Assembly: GCA_004296455.1 (NCBI GenBank)
Contig: AP018280.1
Coordinates: forward strand, 682,001 to 746,000
Length of the DNA: 64,000 nucleotides
From: Calothrix sp. NIES-4101
GTDB taxonomy: Bacteria > Cyanobacteriota > Cyanobacteriia > Cyanobacteriales > Nostocaceae
Direction of reading: 5' to 3'
Shown here: positions 1 through 8,130 of the stretch, piece after piece
Position numbering within the stretch: position 1 is the stretch's first letter
How the letters are laid out: every line of letters begins with the position of its first letter
The notes under the pieces: model-generated
Database searches by the model: none
The model's input: the letters and a program-made list of their open reading frames with translations, nothing else
Told to the model about the DNA's origin: nothing
Made by a program: the position numbers and the translations under genes

Positions 1-395
1 TTAGGTGCGATCTCCTTGATTTGTTGATGATGAAAGATATGGCTCCTGTCGAATAGCTTGTCTCTAGACATCCCGTGTTTAGTTTGTCTTTGGAGTGCGA
101 TAAGCCGGAGCGGGGCTTTTGCGCTGAGTCCTAGCCCTTTCAAGGCGGCTGAGTCGCAAGCGCACGGCGCGTTTACGCAATAGCGAAGCTAACGCGATAC
201 GCGAAGCTTTGGTTAGTAAATCGAGTTCATAAGACAAACCCGCATTGTTTAATTTTTTCTACCAGATAAATTGCGATTGCATCAATAATTTTATATTTCT
301 TAATTAGCAGGATTTTTAACGATTCAAATGTAAAATAATAAACCTGTGTATATTTGCTTCGCGATAATATCTTAGTTTTCCTACCAAACCTAAAT
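1..395. other. Non-coding stretch at window edge
   Basis: No gene is supported here. Bases about 150-220 hold GC-rich, partly palindromic sequence made of short GCGAAGC/AACGCGA blocks, similar to the degenerate palindromic repeats seen elsewhere in the window. The rest is AT-rich spacer that probably carries the promoter of the small gene starting at 396. Confidence 0.4.
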
Positions 396-650
396 ATGAC
401 ATTAATCAAAAAATCCGAACAGCTACTTCTCCTGAAAATTAAAAAGGTAGAAGACGAAGAACAAAATATTAAACCAGAAAACGAAGATTTTTCAGAAGCG
501 ATTCCGGAGCCAAAACCCACAATCATCGAACACCAATTATCAAACTATATTCCAGCCAGAGAAAACCCTTTAGTCCAGTCCGTGGGTAACTCAGGATGGC
601 AAGTCTCGGATATCTGGAGGGATATTCGAGTCGATAATTTCTCTAATTAA
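396..650 (+). CDS. Small hypothetical protein (84 aa)
   Basis: I do not recognise this protein. The ATG at 396 is preferred over an in-frame upstream non-ATG start at 354 because the peptide from 396 reads like a real protein: a basic N-terminus followed by a charged, Glu-rich middle and a C-terminus with tryptophans (GNSGWQVSDIW). It ends only 11 bases from the convergent gene at 662-1033. No domain, signal peptide or membrane segment is visible. It could be a minor plasmid gene or a chance reading frame. Confidence 0.4.
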   Translation: MTLIKKSEQLLLLKIKKVEDEEQNIKPENEDFSEAIPEPKPTIIEHQLSNYIPARENPLVQSVGNSGWQVSDIWRDIRVDNFSN

Positions 651-661
651 TAAACTCCACT

Positions 662-1033
662 TTATGATTTCAAATATTGCTGCAATGTAAAAATCAAATG
701 GAAGCATCGCAGCAGAATTTCCACAGAATAATGGTAAGGTTTCCCATAGAACCAACCTTCCACAGTACGCTCGTGGTAGCCTGTTAACGCTGACAAAGTG
801 GTGAGACAAGCTTTCATATATCCCGTAGGATTTCGCTCCCCATTTTGTGGCAATTCGACTCCAGGATGAATTATTGGCATCCAAATAAGGCACCATTCCT
901 GTGGTGTCATTGGCTGTAAAAGCGCCAAAAATATTTTTTGGGTATTTGGATTATTGGCTGCTTGTCGCAGGATAAATTTTGCGAACCAACGGGGGATTTT
1001 CTTCGTGTTAATTTGCTTTTCTTGGCATTGCAT
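662..1033 (-). CDS. Hypothetical plasmid protein (123 aa)
   Basis: The protein is soluble-looking and rich in Trp, Pro and His, with no membrane segment. The composition and the central stretch ALTGYHERTVEGWFYGKP suggest a small helical DNA-binding-like fold: a helix-turn-helix-like pattern in which a helix ends in RTVEGWF. That reading is inference. It lies convergent with the small gene at 396-650 and downstream of the coiled-coil gene at 1161-2573 on the same strand, about 130 bases away. The ATG at 1033 is the first plausible start. Confidence 0.55.
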   Translation of the reverse strand: MQCQEKQINTKKIPRWFAKFILRQAANNPNTQKIFLALLQPMTPQEWCLIWMPIIHPGVELPQNGERNPTGYMKACLTTLSALTGYHERTVEGWFYGKPYHYSVEILLRCFHLIFTLQQYLKS

Positions 1034-1160
1034 TTTATTTCTGTCTTGAATTTCTATTTGTCATCCCAAAGCGATTCTCCAAGGAGACGCTTCGCGAACG
1101 CCCAAGGTTACATTTTCAATCAATAGCAATATTCGATATAAATCTAAATTTGATGCAAAT

Positions 1161-2573
1161 CTAAAACGCTATTTCCTGTTGTTGATAACTGGGATAAGAA
1201 GCTTTCAAATCGGTAATAAATTGAGCGATCGCATTAACCCCAGTACAAAGCATTCCACTCGCAGCACGATACCCTCGACGACTCCATCCACTCCAACCAA
1301 ATCTTTCTCCAATCTCCCCAAACTCAGCCACAACAGCATCGGATTCTCGATTGTTACTAATTTGCAGTCGAACCATCTCTTGCTCTTTTTGAGACAGTAC
1401 ACCATTTAAGCGATCGACTTCCCGCGTCAAAGGCTCGATCGCTTTCTCAATTTCTTTGTTGACAACTCTTGCAGCCTGTTTGTTGAGCGTATTTCCCCAA
1501 TTATCCGTCCGCGAATTGGAATATTCGAGAGCTTTTTCTAATTCCGCGACTCGTTGTTGGAGTTGTTGATTTTTGGTTGCCAAGTTTTTGAGCGATTCTC
1601 GTTCCGAGAGGCTTCGCCAACGCACCTCTTCTTCTTTTGCTGCAAGTTGGGTGAGTAAATCTTGGTTTTTCTGTGCGATCGCACGAGCATGTTCTTGCGC
1701 TGCTTGGATTTCCCGTTTTGCCGCTTGCAGTGCTGCATCTCTAATTTCGATAAACCGCCCTTGCTCAGATTCGGCTTTTTCGCGGTTATTTTGAGCGATC
1801 GCATCTGCAATTTTCTGCTCAACTTCGACTGCGGTAAACAATTCCTGGGAATTTGCCTTTCTTGCTGGTTGTTGAGCTTCTGGCTCGATTTGGTGTGGTT
1901 TGAGCAAGTGTTTAACCTCCATTCCCTGGGAAACAGTGTGGTCAAGCAATACCCAAAATTCGTTCTCTCGTTTGGACATGATTATTCCACTGTGCCCAGT
2001 CCAACCCGTATTATCTTCTTTGACGACAATCCGCATTCCTGGGGCTAATTCCGCAGTTGGCAAAGCTGGAGTTTGACTTACTTCTGTGCTTGGTGCTTGT
2101 TTATTCCCTTTCTCCCTCGCTCCCTCACTCCCGCTCTCCTGCTTAACCTGTGCTGCTGTCTTCTTACCCGATCGCACTAATTCTTTGACCAAATCATGGC
2201 TGACTTTGGTTAACTGTCGAAGTGCAGAAACGCTCCAGTTCTGAACGTTTTGGCGGATTAGTTTTTGCGATCGCGCTGGCAATTTCTCAAACCATGCGTA
2301 AATCTCCATCGCAGAGGAGGCGATATAGCGTGATGCACCAAAATCAGGCGAGGCAAGCCATTCAGAAAATACTTTCTTCCCATTGGGGCAAAATGCAAGG
2401 CAGTCGAAGTAAAAATCTTGGAGCGATCGCCCTATTTCAAGTAACCCATCGAAGGTTTGACGAACGAAACCGAAAAAACTGCCGAGGGTTGATTTAGCCT
2501 TGGTTTGTAAGTCTGGTTTGGCAAAGCGATCGTAGTCAAATGAATAGGTGACTGGAAGTTCGACACAAGGCAT
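1161..2573 (-). CDS. Coiled-coil plasmid protein (470 aa)
   Basis: No exact family is recognised. Residues 30-140 form a helical domain with several Trp/Phe residues. Residues about 180-235 look like a small beta-barrel (APGMRIVVKEDNTGW ... FWVLLDH), and residues about 250-400 are a long Gln/Glu/Lys/Ala-rich coiled coil. The architecture (N-terminal helical DNA-binding-like part plus coiled coil) recalls plasmid KfrA-type proteins, but that link is inference. A similar layout, helical N-terminus plus small beta domain, is seen in the protein at 27524-28681. Part of the coiled coil is encoded by an inserted palindromic repeat. The gene is divergent from the XRE regulator at 2869. Confidence 0.7.
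   Translation of the reverse strand: MPCVELPVTYSFDYDRFAKPDLQTKAKSTLGSFFGFVRQTFDGLLEIGRSLQDFYFDCLAFCPNGKKVFSEWLASPDFGASRYIASSAMEIYAWFEKLPARSQKLIRQNVQNWSVSALRQLTKVSHDLVKELVRSGKKTAAQVKQESGSEGAREKGNKQAPSTEVSQTPALPTAELAPGMRIVVKEDNTGWTGHSGIIMSKRENEFWVLLDHTVSQGMEVKHLLKPHQIEPEAQQPARKANSQELFTAVEVEQKIADAIAQNNREKAESEQGRFIEIRDAALQAAKREIQAAQEHARAIAQKNQDLLTQLAAKEEEVRWRSLSERESLKNLATKNQQLQQRVAELEKALEYSNSRTDNWGNTLNKQAARVVNKEIEKAIEPLTREVDRLNGVLSQKEQEMVRLQISNNRESDAVVAEFGEIGERFGWSGWSRRGYRAASGMLCTGVNAIAQFITDLKASYPSYQQQEIAF
1591..1623. repeat. Dispersed palindromic repeat inside a coding region
   Basis: This is a copy of a degenerate GCGAT...CGCCAACGC palindrome of the kind scattered through cyanobacterial genomes. 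Related copies lie near 1070-1102, 12358-12393, 16167-16200 and 38292-38325. Here it is read in frame on the minus strand and adds a basic, Ser/Arg-rich peptide (RWRSLSERES) to the coiled-coil protein. Confidence 0.5.
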
Positions 2574-2868
2574 AATAAGGATACCTCCTGTTTACAGTGA
2601 GAACCATACCCTCCGGTCAGATTGCGAGTCAGGGCGGAGGGTTTTGGTTTTGGGGAATTTTCATCTTGGAGTGCGATACTGCCGATGTTGCATTTTTTTG
2701 CAGAAATTTAGGCGATCGCTTTTGTCTAACACAAGAACATTATACAAGTACAGTTTGTATTTTTAACTCAAAACTTAAATAAAAATAATTTATAGCCACA
2801 AAAAACATAGTCTTACCTGTAAATACATATATTTAGAAGTGAATAGTAAAGTTAGAATGTAGAGTTAT
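2574..2868. promoter_or_regulatory. Divergent intergenic region
   Basis: This 295-bp AT-rich spacer lies between two divergently transcribed genes, the coiled-coil protein and the XRE regulator, so it should hold both promoters. One GCGATCGC octamer lies near 2712. I see no clear operator palindrome. Confidence 0.35.
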
Positions 2869-3156
2869 GTGATTGAAACTTTGATTCGTTGGAAGTTAAA
2901 CGAGGTCATGGCTAGACACCGGGTTAAAGGCAAAGACCTAGCAGAATATTTAGGTGTCAGTGCTAATGCCATATCAGGATTGCGAAAAGCCGAGACAATG
3001 CCTGAAATTGGCGGTCAAAGGTGGGAGCATATTTGCTTGGGAATAAACCAACTATCCAAAATTGGTGAGGTTATTAGCCCACTTGATTTAATTGAATATA
3101 TTCCTGATGAAGTAATCCCTAATACTAACGAATTTAGTAAAAGTATTCGAGCGTGA
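2869..3156 (+). CDS. XRE-family helix-turn-helix regulator (95 aa)
   Basis: This is a Cro/C1-type DNA-binding protein. Residues about 20-50 give the typical HTH pattern (KGKDLAEYLGVSANAISGLR), with the recognition helix at SANAISGLR. The domain is followed by a short acidic tail. The start is GTG: the ATG overlapping it is followed immediately by TGA. The gene is divergent from the coiled-coil gene. Downstream lie 22-bp direct repeats that could be its operator. It probably regulates its own gene or the small genes at 3552-4632. The target is inferred from position only. Confidence 0.8.
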   Translation: MIETLIRWKLNEVMARHRVKGKDLAEYLGVSANAISGLRKAETMPEIGGQRWEHICLGINQLSKIGEVISPLDLIEYIPDEVIPNTNEFSKSIRA

Positions 3157-3210
3157 CAAATATCAATAATCCAAAATAATTGATTTTGATTAATTTTTTT
3201 TAATACTGTG

Positions 3211-3254
3211 ATTTTTACTTTAACTTTGCCGCATTTTTACTTTGACTTTGCCGT
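3211..3254 (+). repeat. Two 22-bp direct repeats
   Basis: Two head-to-tail copies with a 22-bp period (3211-3232 and 3233-3254) differ at only two positions. Each contains the core ACTTTRACTTTGCCG. The reverse complement of the core recurs at 3444-3457. Such phased repeats are usual for plasmid iterons or repressor operators. Which of the two applies cannot be decided from the sequence. Confidence 0.6.
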
Positions 3255-3434
3255 AATTTAATATTGCAATATTTATCATCAATAACACCTAAAATAAGCA
3301 GAAATAGTGGATTTAACCTACTTCATCTGTAGCGTTCTATGTATTGAAAATAAATTTTCTGTTTGGTTGATGCAATGTTAGCGATATTAGCATTTTATAT
3401 CATAACTTTACCGCTAACTTTTGTTACCATCAGG

Positions 3435-3457
3435 TTGCCGTTTCGGCAAAGTCAAAT
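3435..3457. promoter_or_regulatory. Small hairpin with inverted copy of the 22-bp repeat core
   Basis: TTGCCG-TTT-CGGCAA (3435-3449) is a perfect 6-bp stem with a 3-nt loop. Its right arm runs into AAGTCAAAT, so 3444-3457 is an inverted copy of the repeat core at 3211-3254. It lies about 95 bases upstream of the gene at 3552 and may be a regulator-binding site. The remainder of the 395-bp gap 3157-3551 is AT-rich with no gene. Confidence 0.45.
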
Positions 3458-3551
3458 TACAAATCACACTGTGTAATTTTTACTAGTATTTTCGATTTTA
3501 CGGCTAACGCCTGTAGGTGTGTGAAGTTCGTAAAATCAGGATTTTTCCAAC

Positions 3552-3914
3552 ATGGAAAAACCATACCAAATCAAAGCTGCACTCGACCAATTTACTGGTT
3601 CGACAATTATCTACAAACACTGGCTTGGCTTGAAATATACCGAGGGCATCAAATACTTAGCAGATGAAACAAACTGCTATTGGCTAATCGATGCAATCTT
3701 CTCTCATCAAACCGAACAACTTCTCTCCAATCAAAACCTGCGAGAATTCCAAATTTGGCATTTACGAGTAAATAATAAATCCGGCATCTTGATTTGTGAG
3801 TGGGATACGAATCAAGAAGTATTACGCCAAAATATCGAATACACAGATTTTGCACTAAAGCACATCAAGCTTTATTTGGTAGAAACAGTTCTCATGCTCC
3901 CAAGCGAATACTAA
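3552..3914 (+). CDS. DUF6876-family protein (120 aa)
   Basis: I recognise the pattern LDQFTGS near the N-terminus followed by YTEGIKYLADE and YWLIDAIFSHQ, which is typical of the small DUF6876 family carried by plasmids and phages. The biochemical function of the family is unknown to me. Conserved Trp and aromatic positions continue into a C-terminal beta-rich half (FQIWHLRVN, ILICEW). It is the first of three small genes in a row (3552-4632) in the same direction, likely one transcription unit. Confidence 0.7.
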   Translation: MEKPYQIKAALDQFTGSTIIYKHWLGLKYTEGIKYLADETNCYWLIDAIFSHQTEQLLSNQNLREFQIWHLRVNNKSGILICEWDTNQEVLRQNIEYTDFALKHIKLYLVETVLMLPSEY

Positions 3915-3948
3915 TCCACATCAAATTGATAATTATTGGGAGAAAATT

Positions 3949-4194
3949 ATGGTGCAAGCAATTAGCAAAGAGCAAATATTCGTCACTAATCTCGAACAAT
4001 TTATGACTAAGACTGACAGATTTATCAAAAAATATTACTCAGGTGTTAGCGAAGAAAATCATGTTCGAGAAATAATCCAGGATTTGCAAAATATGATGTT
4101 GGATACAGATTTACGACAACTAGAAATCGATTATCAAGATTATCGAGAGCAAGCAGATTTATTAGGCGATTGTGATGATAATGCCTGGTTTTGA
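3949..4194 (+). CDS. Small acidic hypothetical protein (81 aa)
   Basis: The protein is predicted mostly helical, with many Asp/Glu and Gln residues and an acidic C-terminus (LGDCDDNAWF). No known domain is recognised. The gene lies 34 bases after the DUF6876 gene and 48 bases before the next, which supports a small operon. The ATG at 3949 is preceded by a GGGAGAAA ribosome-binding-like stretch. Confidence 0.6.
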   Translation: MVQAISKEQIFVTNLEQFMTKTDRFIKKYYSGVSEENHVREIIQDLQNMMLDTDLRQLEIDYQDYREQADLLGDCDDNAWF

Positions 4195-4242
4195 AAAGGC
4201 TAACGCCAAGAGAAAAATGAAGAATTAAGTGAGATTATCATT

Positions 4243-4632
4243 ATGGCTACACGTAAACAACAAACAACTAATATCCAAACCATAGATAACTCGATTTTGG
4301 GGGAATATGCTATTAGTGATTATTCCGAACGTGTGTATTCCAAAGTTTACTATTCCATTCGTTCTCTGTGTGGATTAGTTGCCAAACGAACTCTGAAAGA
4401 AACTTTTAGCTGGGACGGGTTCAAAGAACGGTTTTCTAACGATTTCGGGAAAGTGGAAGAAAAGCGATTTTCTCTCGACCAATTGCTGGAATATGCTAAT
4501 CGTAAATTTGGTAAAACCTTGGAAGATTTACTTACCGAACATGATATATCCTGGCAACGCAGACGCGAATATATGGAGCGGAACCAGGTTGATATTCAAA
4601 CAGAAGTAGTTGCAGAAAGTACCAACTACTAA
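4243..4632 (+). CDS. Hypothetical protein (129 aa)
   Basis: This soluble helical protein has a basic N-terminus and a central segment SLCGLVAKRTLKETFSW. Residues 70-115 look like a compact helical domain (FSLDQLLEYANRKFGKTLEDLL). The function is not recognised. It is the third gene of the small cluster after the XRE regulator and the last gene before the gene interrupted by the Tn7-like transposon. Confidence 0.6.
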   Translation: MATRKQQTTNIQTIDNSILGEYAISDYSERVYSKVYYSIRSLCGLVAKRTLKETFSWDGFKERFSNDFGKVEEKRFSLDQLLEYANRKFGKTLEDLLTEHDISWQRRREYMERNQVDIQTEVVAESTNY

Positions 4633-4775
4633 CTCCAAATCAAATCCAATCAAACCTATAAATCCTCTGGCATTATCGATGCTGGAGGATTTTGATTAAA
4701 GGCACATTTCCGCTTCAAATAGTGTGCTTTTTATCCGAACCCAAATTTTGACAAAATTATTCATCTACTAGGAAT

Positions 4776-4926
4776 ATGCTACGAAATGGTTATGTCGTCT
4801 GGGAAGGTGCATCCTTAATTGATGGCTCTCCCATCGTTTTGATATTAACTGGTTTTGTGAACCCCACATCTAACCGCAAAACTGGGAGGCAACTTCAATC
4901 ATGGATTCTCTCACAAAATTATGTTC
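4776..4926 (+). pseudogene. 5' part of plasmid/phage-type gene split by the Tn7-like transposon
   Basis: Codons from the ATG at 4776 encode about 50 residues (including GFVNPTSNRKTG) up to the target duplication TGTTC at 4922-4926. The transposon begins at 4927. Joining 4776-4926 to 11247-11833 gives 738 bases, exactly 246 codons with stop, so the ancestral product was 245 aa. I recognise the pattern (NPTSNRKTG, then a Cys-rich ICGDCPL motif) from a family common on cyanobacterial plasmids and phages, possibly the one called DUF7227, but its function is unknown. The gene is certainly broken here. Confidence 0.85.
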
Positions 4927-5090
4927 TGCGACAACAATTATTATGTGTCCGTAATGACAAGCAATAGTTGACCATTAATAGCTTTGAGAAATACTTTTAA
5001 ATAGATAAATCATGTTGTTAAAAAATATTTTAACAACCAAAAGATGACCAAAAGATTAATTGATATTCCATAAGTTGTCCTCTCGATGGA
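4927..5090 (+). repeat. Transposon left end with internal motif repeats
   Basis: Besides the terminal 12 bp, the left end carries several copies of a RTTGWCC-like motif: AGTTGACCA near 4965-4973, ATGACCA near 5044-5050 and AAGTTGTCC at 5072-5080. The segment GACAAGCAATAGTTGACCA (4956-4974) has a near-identical partner in the right end (11168-11186). Such repeats are expected to be TnsB-binding sites. The exact site boundaries are inferred. Confidence 0.6.
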
Positions 5091-5364
5091 ATAGAAAGAA
5101 ATATTTGTTTAAATAACTTTTATGAAGTTCTTTCACAAAGTTATTGCATTTTTTATAGCATTATGTAGGTAGTGTGGAAGACAAAATATTAAGCATCGTG
5201 TGTTCAACAAGAACAACTCAAGGCGAAAAACAATTGGCTAAAGTATTGTAGATAGACATTTCTAACAAGCACAGCCATTTCAAATAGTGGTTAATTCTCG
5301 TTCTTCAAGCTTTAGAATATTAATTGCAAGAATAATCAGCCATAAAAATAGGAGGAATCAATTA

Positions 5365-8130
5365 ATGATGACTTCTGTTGGATTTGACATTTGGTGTACG
5401 AGACTAAAGTTAAATGAGCAAGCAAAAAAGCAAATAGAGCAGATTCGCTCGTCAGAACCATCACGTCGAGTTGGTGGAGGCATAAATAATGTTTGTGGTC
5501 GTTACCCCAGTCAAAAAATGGGAGTAACTATTCAATTTGAATCACACCGTAACGAATTAGCACATATCTACCAGCTAGAATACGATGAAAACGTACTTGA
5601 ATATTATGACCAGCCACCGCCAATTTTCTTAGATTACCTCAGTAAAAATGGGCGAAGAAATTACCATAGACATACACCAGATACTTTTGTAATTAGAAAA
5701 GATTCTGCCGGTTGGGAAGAATACAAAACAGAGAAAGAATTAATCAAAAAAGCTCAAGAAAGTCCTAACCGTTGGCAAAAAACACAGGATGGTAAATGGC
5801 TATGCCCACCAGGCTCAGAAGTAGCTTCTCAATTAGGGCTTTACTATATTGTTCGTTCGTCATCTGAAATAAACTCGATATTTCTACGCAATTTTATTTG
5901 GTTATCTGATTATTTTTATAACAGAAAACAGTTATCAGTTGTAGATGAAGTAATTCAAAATGTTCGTACTCTTATCAGCCAAAAACCAGAAATTACATTA
6001 GCACAAATAATTAAGCAGGAAATTGCTAGTATTGATGATTTAAATATTTTGATTGCAACGAATCAAGTGTATGTTGACTTGCAAAGTGCTTTTTTGGGTC
6101 AACCAGAACAGGTAAGAGTATATCTGGACCCAGAAGAAGCTTTGATTTACAAAAATTTGGCTTCAAGCCAAATAATAGCGACTGGAGGAGATACTTCAAT
6201 TAAAGTAGCTATTGGAACATATATTGATTGGGATGGTATCAAATGGGAAATAGTTAACCCCGGAAATAAATCAATTGGATTACTGGGAGATAATGGAAAT
6301 TTTATTGAACTACCCAACAATATTTTTGAAAATTTAGTGAAATCACGGAAAATACATGGAGTTGCAAATACAGAAAAATTAATGACCAAAACAGACATCG
6401 AGGAAATACTCAAAAAAGCAAGTAAAGAAGACCTCAAAACAGCTAATAAACGTTTTCAAGAAATCGAGCAATTCCTCAGCGGTATTACTTCTAAGTCAAC
6501 CACTCGTACACAAAGACGTTGGATAAAAAATTATCAAACTGCACAAAGAATTTACGGTAGAGGTCTGCTTGGGCTAATTCCCAAACATCACAATAAAGGA
6601 TGGCGTAGGAAAAGTCTCGAACAAGAAGTATTTGAACTGATGTTATCAGACATTGAAGAAAATTATGAAAACATCAAACAACCTTCAATTCGCCATGCAT
6701 ACGAATCTTTCAAAGAAAAATGCATTGCGAATGGATTTAAAGCTCCATCAAAAGAAACATATCGGCTAACAGTGAGAAAACGACCCCAACATCAGCTTCA
6801 AAGCAAACGTATGGGTAGCCGAGCAGCTTATAAAGAAGAACCATTTTACTGGTATATGCATCTCGAAGGAACACCAACTCACGGAGACCGTCCATTTGAA
6901 ATTTGCCACATCGACCATACAGAAGTAGATGTGGAATTACTGAGTTCAATTATGTTGAAATATGGTGTGTGCGAGTCATCTTTATCTGAATCTGAACAAC
7001 TCGAACAAATCAATATGGGAAGAGCTTGGGCAACATTAATGATTGATGCTTACTCCCGACGAATACTTGCAGTCTACATGACTTTTGACCCACCTTCTTA
7101 TCGTTCTAATATGATGGTTTTGAGAATCTGCGTTGCCAGATATGGAAAACTGCCTCAAATTATCGTGGTGGACTGTGGAACAGATTTTGACAGTACTGAT
7201 TTTGAAACCCTTTTAGCTTATTTTGGGATTACCAAAAAGCAAAGACCCCCAGCTAAACCTCGCTATGGTTCAGTAATTGAGTCTTTTTTTGGAGTAGCGG
7301 ACAAAGAATTTTGGCATAATCTGATGGGGAATACCCAAATTATGAAAAATGTTCGCCAAGTCACAAGCTCAGTAAATCCCAAGAATAATGCAATTTGGAC
7401 ATTACCGAAGTTGTACGCATACTTCTGTGAGTATTGTTATGAAGTATATGATAATTGTCCGCACCCAGGATTGAGAATGAGTCCACGGGAAGCTTTTAAT
7501 ATTGGAAACGCAAATGCAGGTAATCGAGAACAGACTTTGGTTAATTCTGAAGAATTTAAATTAGTGGCACTACCATCTGTGACTACCCTTGCTGGTAAAA
7601 GAAAAGTAACACAGGATGGTGTAAAAGTTAACTATATATACTACTGGCATTCGTCATTCAGCTTGATTCGCGGAAAAAAAGTAGATGTTAAGTACGATCC
7701 ATTCGACATCACAGTAGCCTATGCTTACGTACAAGGTGAGTGGGTGCAATGTCAATCTCGCTACATCTGGGAGTTGTCTGGACACTCAGTACGAGAATTG
7801 ATGATAGCTGCTTCCGAACTTAGAAAGCTTAACAAACTTCAAAATTATCAGTTTGGTGATGTCACGGCTAAAAAACTGGCTGGATTCTTCAAACGTATTG
7901 AAATGGAAGAGAGTTTGCTCACCCCAGCTTGGCTTCAAGCTAAAAAAGCTGTACAACAGCAGCATCTAAAAGATGCAGAACTAAAACAAGTAATTGCATT
8001 TGTCTCAGAAAATCCGATTCATCCAGAACAACAACCGACATTGCTCGCAACAGAAACCAAAGTACAACTTTCTGAAGTTGTTGTGTCTGAAGTCATAAAC
8101 GAAACTTTTGAACCTTTGGAGGAATGGTAA
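5365..8130 (+). CDS. tnsAB: TnsA-TnsB fusion transposase (921 aa)
   Basis: The protein joins the Tn7 TnsA endonuclease and the TnsB DDE transposase. Residues about 45-150 carry the TnsA signature: E64, D106 (TPDTFV) and K121 (EEYKTE). The middle region is HTH-rich. The catalytic core has D517 (CHIDHTEVD), D603 (VVDCGTDFD) and E639 (GSVIESFFG); the D-to-E spacing of 35 intervening residues is classic. TnsA cuts the 5' ends and TnsB joins the 3' ends, so the pair should give cut-and-paste transposition. The ATG at 5365 is chosen over an upstream GTG (5287) because GGAGG lies 10 bases before it. Its stop overlaps the tnsC start. All catalytic residues are present. Confidence 0.93.
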   Translation: MMTSVGFDIWCTRLKLNEQAKKQIEQIRSSEPSRRVGGGINNVCGRYPSQKMGVTIQFESHRNELAHIYQLEYDENVLEYYDQPPPIFLDYLSKNGRRNYHRHTPDTFVIRKDSAGWEEYKTEKELIKKAQESPNRWQKTQDGKWLCPPGSEVASQLGLYYIVRSSSEINSIFLRNFIWLSDYFYNRKQLSVVDEVIQNVRTLISQKPEITLAQIIKQEIASIDDLNILIATNQVYVDLQSAFLGQPEQVRVYLDPEEALIYKNLASSQIIATGGDTSIKVAIGTYIDWDGIKWEIVNPGNKSIGLLGDNGNFIELPNNIFENLVKSRKIHGVANTEKLMTKTDIEEILKKASKEDLKTANKRFQEIEQFLSGITSKSTTRTQRRWIKNYQTAQRIYGRGLLGLIPKHHNKGWRRKSLEQEVFELMLSDIEENYENIKQPSIRHAYESFKEKCIANGFKAPSKETYRLTVRKRPQHQLQSKRMGSRAAYKEEPFYWYMHLEGTPTHGDRPFEICHIDHTEVDVELLSSIMLKYGVCESSLSESEQLEQINMGRAWATLMIDAYSRRILAVYMTFDPPSYRSNMMVLRICVARYGKLPQIIVVDCGTDFDSTDFETLLAYFGITKKQRPPAKPRYGSVIESFFGVADKEFWHNLMGNTQIMKNVRQVTSSVNPKNNAIWTLPKLYAYFCEYCYEVYDNCPHPGLRMSPREAFNIGNANAGNREQTLVNSEEFKLVALPSVTTLAGKRKVTQDGVKVNYIYYWHSSFSLIRGKKVDVKYDPFDITVAYAYVQGEWVQCQSRYIWELSGHSVRELMIAASELRKLNKLQNYQFGDVTAKKLAGFFKRIEMEESLLTPAWLQAKKAVQQQHLKDAELKQVIAFVSENPIHPEQQPTLLATETKVQLSEVVVSEVINETFEPLEEW

